A stretch of 64,000 nt of DNA from Atrichornis clamosus (taxonomy: Eukaryota; Chordata; Aves; Passeriformes; Menuridae). This document shows, piece after piece, positions 23,936-34,675 of the stretch. Every line of letters starts with the position of its first letter. The first letter of the stretch is position 1. The notes beneath the pieces are model-generated. The model searched no databases, was not told where the DNA came from, and worked only from the letters and a program-made list of their open reading frames with translations. The translations under genes were made by a program, and so were the position numbers. The DNA lies in the NCBI GenBank assembly GCA_013400975.1, contig WBMZ01002691.1:1-64000 (forward strand), given 5' to 3'.

Positions 23936-26900
23936 GGGGGAAATGGAAGGATTATCTTAGTTTTTCATAAAAGCCTCTCATAATCTTCTAGAGAAATAGT
24001 TTGCACTACTCCCATGAAAGGACATAGTCTAAGATCTTTTTCCTCTTTAAAATTCCTTTAGAACTTTCCACAGGTCTCTCTCTTATCCCCGTCTTTTCTG
24101 TAGAACAAGAATTTATGAGAAACTGTTCAGAAGCTCAGATGTGGAAATGCATATAATAAATGCCAGAAATCACAGAACATCTTCCAAAATCTTTTGAAAT
24201 ATTGGCACAGGGCCACAAGGCTACCAGGAACACCTACAGTGTTTAGCAGCTTGCAATTGAGAGTAATGATAAAATAGGGATTCTCTTCCCCCAAAATTAT
24301 GTTTCTATCACTTCAGCTGAGGGCAACTATATGATAAAACTTCAAATTGCTTCTTTGTAGAATGGAGGCTCAGATCTAAAATGCTCCTGATTGACTCATT
24401 ATTAGACCCCACCCTTGAATTTCCATCTGGATCTTTCAGACCAGACAAGGTACGAAAAAGTACTGGTCAAGAGCGTCCGATTTCACTGGTGAGCTGTTGC
24501 TCTCAGAGCCAGTCTATCTGCATTTCAACTTCAGTAGAAGTCAACCCTAATTCCTTTCACACTTCTGGAACATAAATTCTGTAGTACTTTTATGAAAGTG
24601 AGGTTTATTGAGCAGAAATACCTGTGTGCATGGTAGCCCTAACAATCTGTAATGCTTCACTAAACTTAATTGATTTTGAAAAAATAGTAGATGTTTCTTC
24701 AAGTTTGTACAAGCTCTATGATAAAAAGCACCTGGGAATAGGAGAAAGGCACTATACAGGCCCTTCTGAACAGCTGAGAAAGAAGTACTATCTTGTCAGA
24801 ACTTGGTTGTCACCCTTGGCAGAAAAATCCATGAGAAACCAGTTTTGTTGCTCTGAAATTATTAGTTATTTCATTGATTGCTGCAAATAAAAGTCAGCAA
24901 AAATGAGGCCATATCCAAGCACTAAAGCATAAAGATTAAAAGTTGAAATAGCACTCAATTTAAAAAAAAAATCCACAAAAATTATTGACATTAGTACTTG
25001 TATTGGGAGTATTAATAAATGCTTCACAGATCACTGCACCAGTCTTTCTGTCAGATTTAATAAATGACAAATTTATAATTTTATTGTGCACTTCTTTATA
25101 ATCTTGGTAAACATTGCACAGTGCCACTGGTAGATACATTTCAGGTTACCATAATTTTTCTGATAAAATTGTTCTGGAGTAAATTGAAGTGAAATCTCAC
25201 TTACCTGTAAAGTGCTGAAAGTGGCCGCTTGTTGCCAGGTTTTGGTCTGTATGGTTTTGGTTCTCCTGCCATGTTGATATCTGAAAGCAAACATTTGATA
25301 TCAGTAAGTCAAATGTCTGGAAGTTTGCAAAGGCACCTTCAAGTCACTGAAAATGAGTAATAGGCAGTGAAAATGGACAGCATACCTAAAACACCTGTCT
25401 AGTTTTTACCTCTTCTGAATTGATGCTGTAAAGCTTTCCTAAACATTCTTACTGTAATGAATGAGGATTAAAGGCAAAATATCTGTTAGTGTTAACAGAG
25501 AGAAATGACATTTTTTAAACTCACAAGTTTCCACTCATGAAGGTGAAGCCAATGTAGTAGTTCTACTACAGAAGAAGATATGGATGGTAACTTAAATGGT
25601 GTAACAATCTATGATCTCAAGTCAAATTCTGTTGTGGAGGACTGCAATGGTTCTGAAGAGTTCCCCTTTGGGATGTAAAGAAATGCACATTGATCTTTAA
25701 CTGCTACTTCACTATCCACTCAGAAAGTAACTCTGATACTAGAGAGTATCTATTTCCTACCCCAAATGCACCTCTCCTTGGAGAAAGAGAAAATCTGTTT
25801 TTGCAAATGCTTTCTCTTAAGCACTTGTTATTCTCAACAAGATCAGAAATCTTGTGAACACTTTAAAAGTTCACTTATATTCTACCTGCATATTTATCCT
25901 TGTAATATAAAAAAAAGTCAAGCTTATATAGACATTAATCATGCTTGTTCTCAAATTTGTCTTTTCATTTGAATCATACTCAAAGACATACCAGGAGACA
26001 GATGTCCCTTGTCATGATTGCTAGAATAGTTACACATGGAGAAAGAAGCACAGACCCTTCTGTGAAGAATACCTTCTTCAGTTTAGGAAGCTGTCTATAT
26101 AAACACAAACTGATATTAAAAAGCTCCTCCACTCTGATTGAATGTTGCAAAGTTGACATTACAACAAATCACATAGATAATGTGAAACTTCTGTTTAAGA
26201 AACAAATTTTATGCAATTTAAGGGATGCTGCAGCTAAATTTCTTCTCAGCTTCACTAATAAAAAAAAGGAGTAATAGTCAACCAAATCATCAGCTCTTTC
26301 AGTGTAAAATTGTTGTGACAGAACATCATATCCCATTAAACGTAGAATAATGTGGTGATTGCGACTTTCAAGAAAACACATGTTCTTGGTAAAGTCTAGG
26401 TTAACCTGATATTGAGTGCTCTGTAGGGAAAAGAGAAGTAGAATGAAGAAGCTGCACTGTCCAGTACAGTGATGTTAAAAACTCATTTTTTTAAAAAATT
26501 ATTTTTGATCTCAAAAGATGGAGTAAAAGCCTGAGATTTATTGACTGGATACCTTTATTTCCCAAAAAATGAATTAAAAAAAATTAAATCTGACCTCTTT
26601 TAACTGCAGAAACATTGAAAATGTATGTCCCTTAGAGTTTTTTTTAACAGAAAATATTTTTCCAGTGGAAATTTCATACTTAAAATATTTAAAAGAATTT
26701 TTTAAAAATTAAAATTAAAATTATTTTTGATATCTTGAGTTAGGTCAACATTTATTCAAAATTATACAAGGGTCTGAAATGAAAAGCTTTTATGTAGAAC
26801 TATGTAATAAAAATATTTTAGTAAAATCTTCTTTATATAAAGCATATTGGAATTAAATGTTACTGCAGTTTCTTTTGTAGGAGCTGTATTACTATTAAAT

Positions 26901-28274
26901 CATAATTTTTCATAAATGATTAATTTTCTTCGTTTACCTAACTCTCAGAAATTGGATGAACATTGGAGACAGTTTTCATAGCTCCTTGAAATGCTTTCCC
27001 ACCCTTGATTTTAAGCAAGTGTTTTAATAAATATATATTATTTTTTCTTATATTTTTGTTAAAAATTCAGCTATGATGCCCTTGTTTCAAGAAATATAAA
27101 TTCTTCAATATTAAATCAACAAAATAAACACCAAGCATTTTTGAAAGCCACTGAGGAATTTTGATAGCTCTGTTGCATTTCCATTGCCTCCTGGAAATAA
27201 CAGAATTGGAACAAGAATTTTATCCTGTGACCTTTGCAATAATTAGACCTTTTCACACTATTTTTATATGTCAGTTTAAGGTCATTGACTATATTGACTT
27301 TCACCATCTCCTACTACTACTAGGAGAGATTTTACAAAAGAAAAAACTAGAATTATAATCTGCTCTTGGGAAATACCCTGAAGTTGTGGTATAATCTTCA
27401 GAATGCCATAATCTTCACAAATTTTTCATGTCTCTCATCTGGTACTGTTTCAGAGGTACATTCCACGTCACTATTTTTAGGCATATGAAAATTAACAGGT
27501 TTTAAAAACCTTTTCATATCCTTCTGGAACAGATCAATACTATCTTGATGATTATTCTTGTAAACCTACATTTGCAGCTCTACAAGACCCACTTTTAAAA
27601 AAGGTGAGTAGTGTAGAAGGCTAAGGTCTGTTTGTTATGTGTTCCCTTTATTTCAATCAAAAATATCAGTAAGGTAACACAGTAAGAGACACAGTGACAA
27701 AGCTGTTCAGAATCAGTTAAAATTCCCTCACAAATACATCTCAAAACAGTGATCTACTTTATACAGATAGTAATAGCCAAAAATTCTCTTTAGCACAGGA
27801 AATAATTCATAGAAAAGCTGTGTGCAGGGGGTGTTTCTGTTAATATGAAAATGATTGAGTAGCTCTGCTACTCCCTAAGTACTTTTAGCAAGTTAAGAAT
27901 GGATGTAGGAAATACTTTGAAAAGTTAGAACAGATTTTCACCCCATTATTTTTCAGCACTCTCTATTCCAGCCTCAATTTTCTAACTAAGATTAGAATTG
28001 AACTTGTCAACATTTCATAAGATAGATTATTTCTATCCTGACTGGAAATCTTGTGAGATAAGTTGCTCTCTTCCTTCATCCATCACTGGTTTCACAGCAG
28101 ACATTTACATCTACTAGATCATAAACTGCATGTCAAATAAATTTTTCGGCTGCAGCACAGCGATTTACCTGTGTTAATGATTCCACCCCAAGGAATGCAG
28201 AGACGTATCACTCCTTATGCTGTTAAATTAGCTACTGTACTTGTACATTAATATGTACCAGACAACTTCACAAG
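23936..28274. other. Non-coding sequence, nothing recognised
   Basis: AT-rich unique sequence. ORFs of up to 109 codons (25945-26274 plus) have no recognisable features. A 26-nt microexon-like segment at 27578-27603 is flanked by good splice signals but has no other support. Confidence 0.55.
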
Positions 28275-28428
28275 GGACACAGACATTCACATTGCTTTCA
28301 GAGAGGCATGGACTTGATGAATTAGGAACTGGTGAATAAGGAAATGGTTCATGGTCACACTCAAAAAGTCGTATTAAATGTGTAGGTTTACTAGTGGAGG
28401 CCACTGACAGGTGGCATTACTCAGGGGT

Positions 28429-28949
28429 TGATGCCAAGGGGCTTTTGCTTTTTTACTAGTTTTAATGTTAGAATTCCTGGAACTTTTTGCTGTAATCCTA
28501 GTCAGTAAAACCCCATATCGCAGACAAAATAGAGCCATTTCATCACCTTAGCATTCCAGAAGCTGTGAACATGTTAGAACATGTTATCGCTTTGTGATGA
28601 CTGAAGAACGAAAGTTTAGAGAGAACAGAGAAATCCAATAGAAAGCTGCCATGAGGACTTGAGCCATCAATTCTATCCCTTAATTGTAGAATCTTTGTAA
28701 ACTATATTAATTTGCTAAACCCTAATATATATAGAATGTGTTGTGCCGGTACACACACAGATTTTTTCCTTTTTCTTTACCCTCATACACCAACCGTTTG
28801 TATGCTGGGTTTTTGTGTCGGGCCATGGGGGAGGAGTCTTCCCCCGTAACCACTGGTTGCTTGGAAAATCTCCAAAATAAAGGGTTTTTTTGCTTTTCCC
28901 TACCTTCTTAACTTCGCCTCAGCTTCTGCTTTTAACCCTAGGGGCAACA
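28429..28949 (+). mobile_element. Solo LTR within the CR1, 4-bp duplication GGGT
   Basis: It runs from TGATGCCAAGGGGC to GGGGCAACA (521 bp). GGGT sits immediately on both sides (28425-28428 and 28950-28953). Removing the LTR and one GGGT restores the expected CR1 text, CTCAGGGGTCAGTACTGGG. It has a TATATATA box (28727-28734) and an AATAAA signal (28876-28881) followed by a T-rich R/U5. The 4-bp duplication suggests a class I ERV. It is the same family as the minus-strand LTR at 29697-30217. Confidence 0.85.
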
Positions 28950-29696
28950 GGGTCAGTACTGGGACTGGTGACGTTTAACATCTTTACTGGTGACACGAAC
29001 AGTGGGATTGAGTGCACCTTCAGCAAGTCTGCTGATGACACCAAGCTGTGTGCTGCAGTCAACACCCTAGAGGGCAGGAATTCCATCCTGAGGGACATTA
29101 ATAGGCATGAGAAGTGAAACTGTGTGAACCTCATGATGTTCAACAAGGCCAAGTGCAAGGTCCCGCACCTGGGTCCAGGCTAATACAGTCCAAGCACTAA
29201 TACAGGCTGGGTAGAGAATGGATGGAGAACAGGATTTGGGAGATGAGGATGAGAAGCTTGATATGACTGGACAATGTCCACTTGCAACCCAGAAAGCCAG
29301 CTGTACCCTGGGCTACATCAAAAGTAGCATGGCCAGCAGGGCGAGGGAGGTGATTCTGCACCTCTACTCTGCTCTCGTTACATCCCACCTGGAATATTGT
29401 GTCCAGGCATCCCCAACACAAGAAGAATGTGGGCCTGTTGAAGCAAGTCTAGAGAAGAGTCACCAAGAGGATCAGAGGGCTGAAGCACCTCTCCTGTGAA
29501 AACAGGCTGAGAGAGTTGGGGCTGTTCAGCCTGAGAAGAGAAGGCTTCAGAGGCTCCTTATAGCAGCCTCCTAATACCTGCAGGGACCCTATAAGAAAGA
29601 TGAAGAGGGACTTTTTACAAGGGTCTGTAGTGATGGGACATGGTATAATGGCACTGGAACTGGTTGCCCAGAGAAGTTCTGGATGCCAAAATGATC

Positions 29697-30217
29697 TGTT
29701 GCCTTGTTCTGCCCCCCGCTTTTGAGCAACAAAACAGAAGCTGGAGGCAGATTTTATAAAGGTAGGGAAAAAACAAAAAGTTTATTTCGAAAGCTTCTCC
29801 GAAATACCAACGGGAGAAGGGCAGTCCCACCCCCAGCCTGGAACAAAGGCCCATTGTACAAAAGGTTTGGGTGTGGGTAAGGAAAAGAGGCAAAAGGAAA
29901 ATATGGCAAAAGAAAAAGATCGAAAGATGAAGATGGCTTCTCTCTATCCCATAGCTCTATATATACGCTGTTCTAACAAAAAACATAGTTTACAAAGATT
30001 CTCCAATTAAGGCACAGAATTAAACGTTTGTCTTTCGGTCGTCACTCTGCGATAGCATGTTCTCAAACTTGGAAAGCTGTAGACATAGGTGGCTCTATTT
30101 TGTCTAGATTATAGGGTATTATTAATATTATTAATCTGAAACAGCTCAGGAATTCTAGCTTGGACTATGCAAAAGGACAAAAGCAAAAAACAAAAAGCAA
30201 AAAGCCTCTCGGCATCA
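29697..30217 (-). mobile_element. Second solo LTR of the same family, inverted
   Basis: On the minus strand it starts TGATGCCGAGAGGC and ends AAGGCAACA, again 521 bp. It shares blocks with the plus-strand copy: ACAAAATAGAGCCA, TTGGAGAATCTTTGTAAACT, a TATATATAGAG box (plus-strand complement near 29953-29965) and an AATAAA-type signal (complement 29781-29786) before a T-rich stretch. The two copies are clearly diverged by eye, so they are separate insertions or different subfamilies. No target duplication is seen. Nine bases (AAAATGATC, 29688-29696) lie between CR1 and the LTR and are unexplained. Confidence 0.8.
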
Positions 30218-30357
30218 CCATCCCTGGCAGTGTTCAAGCTCCTGTTGAATGAACAGCCAGGTGTAGTGAAAGGTGTCCCTCTCCACGGCAGGGGGTTTGG
30301 AACTAGATGATCTTTAATGTCCATTCCAATCCAAACCATTCTATGATTCTATGATTG

Positions 30358-31728
30358 CATAATTCTAGGTGGGAAAGGAGCAGCCCAGGCACTCTCACAT
30401 TATTTTCTCTGCACGTATAATAAAAATATTCACTTAGACATCAACTTCAAGATAAATTCATCACTGGAATTCAAAATGCTAAGGAAACATTATGAATAGA
30501 AAAGTGACTATGCAGACAACTGCACATTGTAATGCAACATACCGATCTTGCATGCTTTCAGAATCAAATGAGATTAATTTCTTTTTAAAAATAAATGCAT
30601 TTCCAGTTCTATATTTTCCTGTTGTTGCAGCAGAGGTTAGTTAAAGGGTTTAGATTCCATTCAGTGTTGTGTGCCATCAGCAGAATATATCTAATTTTAA
30701 GCTTGATGTTTTTATTTGTAATTATACTGAAAAATACCTAGTGATAAATGACAAAAGATAAAAAATAATTTTATAAAGAGCATGAACATCATTATAGAGG
30801 ACAGAGATTGTGTTCAGTGGCTACATAAATTTGTCTGAAAGAGGAACTCAACACAGCATGATCTACCTTTCTCCTATCGTCATTTCCTACTACTGACTGC
30901 CTTTCTCCTCCAGCCATGAACATCCCATTTTGGAGAGGTGCTATCAGCTAGTCCTGGTGCTTTGCTCACAGATTCCCTGGCAAAGCAACCTGAGAGGTAG
31001 ATGCAATTTAAAGAAAACCTGTAGTCTTATGATTTATGGCATAACTGAACACCAGCAAAGCTAAAACTAATCTATCTTTCTTTTATACTGTTGCATCTAC
31101 TAGTGTTATACATCTCCCTGCTGCCTGCCAAAGGAATTTTAATGAAGTTATATGACATTTTTTTACATCATAAACTTTTTTCTCTATATGCTCCATTGAT
31201 TACATGTCATCTTGTTCCTTCTCCCCATCTCTAGCACGTGAAAAAAGCAGAGAGGAAAGGAGAGCTCTCTGTTCTCTTCCATTATGTGCCCAAATTGCAC
31301 AGCTGTAAAGATGGAACTTTCAAAAAAATTGAACACAAACTCAAATTAATTCTCAAGGCTAGTAAAATATTAAATGTAGGTCTGGGTCACACCTTTTCCT
31401 TTTCCATAATGGTATTAAAAATAATTTATTTGTGGGACTCTCAGCTGCATCTGGATTTTCTCTTAGTACTGAAGTAATTGGAAGTCTCTTTTTGTACAAA
31501 GATGACAGCTATTCTTAATGCTTCATACAGAAAGAGCTGCTTGTTGAACAGTATATGAAATTGCTTTGTTCAACCATTTCTTCTTTCATTAAATACTGCT
31601 GAAAGGAAATGAGGCTATAAGATTATATAAGCTACATTCTTAACACCATTCAGTAGCAAAAGTGTCAGCCGTTGTCTTGCAGGAAAGTTTTTTCTGTTCC
31701 CCAGGGAATTGGGTTGGTGTGAGGACAG
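30358..31728. other. Non-coding sequence, nothing recognised
   Basis: Unique sequence between the CR1 end and the GC-richer block. Near its end are two possible splice acceptors (GTCTTGCAG ending at 31682 and CTGTTCCCCAG ending at 31704). Confidence 0.55.
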
Positions 31729-32531
31729 ATGATAGCTAAAAGGGAAAATCCTGTCTTTTCTGTATGCCCATCACAAACCATTCCTTCAGAGTCCTGGAGA
31801 CAGCAATCTCTCAGCTGCGGAATGGATGCCAATGCATCTCACAGCCGAGATGCAGCTTTGGTCTGCCTTGGTTTCTATCTGTTTACTGCCATTCTGCACC
31901 TCCTGCCCCAAGTAACAATACAGTCTGGGCCAAACTTCCTGGCCCTATTGGTTGTGCCATCAGCAGTGATCCACGTCCATGGCCAAGGAGAGGCATCACT
32001 TCTGCCTGGGGAATGCTCATTTGTGGCCTCTGACAGACTGCCCATGGACTCCATTGTGATGGAAGAGTCTGTGGCCAAGACCTTACAAACTTCTTCTCTT
32101 CTGGCACTCAGATCCCTGCAGATCAATTACTGTGATGTGCAGGAGTCATTCTGGGGTACTGGGCCACAGGGGAAGAGACACCACAGAGGTTCTTGTGGCA
32201 TGTCTTGGGAAGGGATTCCTACGGGAAGGAAGCAATCCTGCCCACTCCTCCTTCTCAGCACTGGGCTTGTGGGTTCCTCTACAGGAAGGTCCACACTGTT
32301 TTGCAGATGCAAGATAATCAGATTCAGCTTCAAGGGGACTATGTGGCCGTTGCCACTTATCTGCAGACCAGCTCTGTAAGAGCTGTGGGGTTTCAGGTGT
32401 TGACTGCAGAAACACCCAGCCTGGTTTATGCCATGGCAGCCACAAAACTGCTGTCACATAGGTACTTCACCCTGGCAGAGTCAAACTATAGATGCAGGCA
32501 AGTATATTCTTCCTGTGAAAGATTATTTTAA
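31729..32531 (+). other. GC-richer block with long overlapping ORFs, unidentified
   Basis: A 216-codon ORF runs 31729-32379. A different frame is open without a stop from about 32130 to 32531 (part of it read as 112 codons from 32193). Minus-strand frames of 74-103 codons overlap them. The second frame reads protein-like, for example LQGDYVAVATYLQTSS and LVYAMAATKLLSHR, but I recognise no family. Two acceptor-like sites lie upstream (31682 and 31704) and a GC-type donor, CAG|GCAAGT, lies at 32498. It could be a frameshifted old coding remnant, an exon of a non-coding RNA, or simply a less AT-rich segment in which stops are rare. I do not propose a function. Confidence 0.3.
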
Positions 32532-34453
32532 TTTAATCAAGTTTTCAGTTTCTGTTTCCCACCCAGAGAATAAGATTTCTATGTACCAGGTACTTGTTTA
32601 ACACTTGGACTAACATATTCTGCACATATAGAAGATTAATGTTGTCATGAGGGTAAAAGAAAGCAAGGGAAAAGTACATCATGAACTTTCTTCTATCTTT
32701 AGGAAAAAAGAAACAGTTTTAATGTAAGCTTAGCCAGCAAAAAAACCCAAACAAGTTCAAGTGGGGACTCTCATATGATCACAATCCCTGCTTGCACTCT
32801 GCCTTCTTGCTATTGCTGTTAGTGGGAAGTAGAACTGCTCCATGATTTACAGCTTTTTTTTATTATACAGTGAGGTGTGCAAAGATCACCTTTGTTTTCT
32901 CTTGATCAGAGTAAAGACACTGTTTACAAACAAAAAGTAGAGCATCTCCTTTCAGATCAAGCACAATCATTACAAGGCTGCAGCTAACAAACTCTCTGCA
33001 GCTTTTTGCTGATAACAAAAGATACTTATTACCATGAGACTCAGACAAAGCTTCATGTTGACTAGATGTCTGAGTCTCTCAGCATTGCAACTAGCCCCAA
33101 GCAGAAACATTAAACAGTGTGGTGGGGATAGAGTATGAAAGTCCCTCATCTACTTTCAGATTTCAATATGATTTATTCTAGGGATCATGCCCTGAACCTC
33201 AGTAATTTTCAACTCGTCCTCAAACTATATTTTTTCTCTCTCTTTTCTAATACTTGGCTACTTTCTTTGCCCCACAGCCTTTCATCTAACTCTCCTACTA
33301 ATATTAACTTCATGCTCCTAGCAATAGTTTTTCATGACAATTGAAATCTGTAGTATAAGAAAGAGTTCACAGTCCCCATTGCCCCAATCCTTTTGTCCTT
33401 CTCACTATTTCTCCTGCAGAGGGTCTACTTAAGAAAAACATAATGAAAAATTATTTTTTGCCTAAAATAGCCATCACAATAACCACATTTTGTGAAAAAT
33501 TACCAACATTATTTTGTCTGCACTTGATCATATTTCTTGGATATTCCAACAAAATTTGCTTACATGTGAAGTGCCTTTTCTCATCATCTTGAAAAGTGAA
33601 TGTAGCCAAGATTCTCTGGGTGTCACAAGCAGAATGGCTTCCACAGAAATGCTTTGCAATGCACGTGTCATTCTGCATGATGCAGCCTGAGGCCTTTCCT
33701 GGTTTGGGAAGGTCTTAGCTCACCAGGGGCAGGGAGCACAGGAAGTAGGTGATAATTTGGGCCAGAAAATGTGGATAAACACCTTCAAGGGACTGTAGGT
33801 GTGAGGGCAGTGTGTCTCTCTGAAAGGCTGGCAGGGTTTGGCACTACATTCATCACTGGGGGGTAGGTACACTTGGCACCCTTATCTTTGCTGTCAAAAC
33901 CTTCAAGGGTAGATCTGATCTTGAGGGTATTCCCACAGGCTAGAGGCTTTCATCCAGGCTGATAACATTTCAGAGAGGAGTCATGCTGTGGATTTCACTG
34001 TCTTGAACAATGACATTCACTGATCACAGGAAACTGGCAGGGGAGATGGCAATGGACCTCTGCAGCCCCAAATGCTCTTTCACCCCTTTCCAAAAATATT
34101 CCTCTGCAAAACATAACTGATTTTATCCTCATTCTTTGACCTGAAATCTTTCCTCATGTCTTCACTGTTCTTGGCTTCTCAGATGATCTAAACTTTCATC
34201 TTGAACCCACCTCACTTGAATAAGCCAATCTCCCCATGACAACTACTCTCAGCTACTTCCAGCTGTTCAATTATCTTTCTGCCTCTGATCTGCATGTTCC
34301 AGATTTTCTGGATTAGGGGATCTATAGAGGAGAATCTTTTCAAGCTCCAAACTCACTTTGGAAATGCATAGCATGTCTTCTAGCATTTCATTTGAGATAC
34401 AGGAATCTTTTCAGTGTCAACTCTATGAAAACTTGTGCCCCATATTACAGATG
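32532..34453. other. Non-coding sequence, no gene recognised
   Basis: It includes a 75-codon minus-strand ORF (33451-33678) with several Cys and His residues but no recognisable zinc-binding spacing. The 33680-34100 part is less AT-rich than its surroundings. I see no known repeat. Confidence 0.5.
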
Positions 34454-34675
34454 CATAGAATTAAAGAATAGGGTGTGTTGAAGAGAGCTTTAAACATCAA
34501 GTAGTCCAACTGCCCTGCCATGGAAAAGGACAACTTTCAGTAGATCAGGTGCTCAAAATCCTGTCCAACCTGGGCTTGAACACTTCCAGGAGTGGGACAT
34601 CCACAGGCTCTCTGGGCAACTTGTGCAGTGCCTCACCAACATCAATGAGGAAAAAAATTCCTTATATCCAATATG
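34454..34675 (-). mobile_element. CR1 LINE 3' fragment (old)
   Basis: The plus strand reads CATAGAATTAAAGAATAGGG, AGTCCAACTGCCCTGCCATG, CTGTCCAACCTGGGCTTGAA and CTCTCTGGGCAACTTGTGCA. These are the reverse complement of the CR1 3' UTR with many mutations. It is truncated at about 220 bp. Confidence 0.85.

Larger units (their letters stand above)
28275..30357 (+). mobile_element. CR1 LINE 3' part, interrupted by two solo LTRs
   Basis: CR1 ORF2-end and 3' UTR sequence runs in order on the plus strand. A segment resembling CATGGACTTGATGAATTAGG (about 28307) is followed by GTGGAGGCCACTGACAGGTG. After the first LTR come GACACCAAGCTGTGTGCTGC, TTCAACAAGGCCAAGTGCAA and GGGACTTTTTACAAGGG. After the second LTR it closes with GGAACTAGATGATCTTTAAT and ATTCTATGATTCTATGATTG. 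Without the two LTRs the LINE is about 1.04 kb. About 90 bases of consensus are missing at 29652 (between GGC and ACTGG). The reading frame is broken, so it is a dead, 5'-truncated copy. The start is approximate. Confidence 0.9.

Noticed and set aside
28429..30217. The two 521-bp LTRs as the ends of one provirus
   Set aside because: They are inverted relative to each other, clearly diverged, and separated by continuous CR1 sequence.
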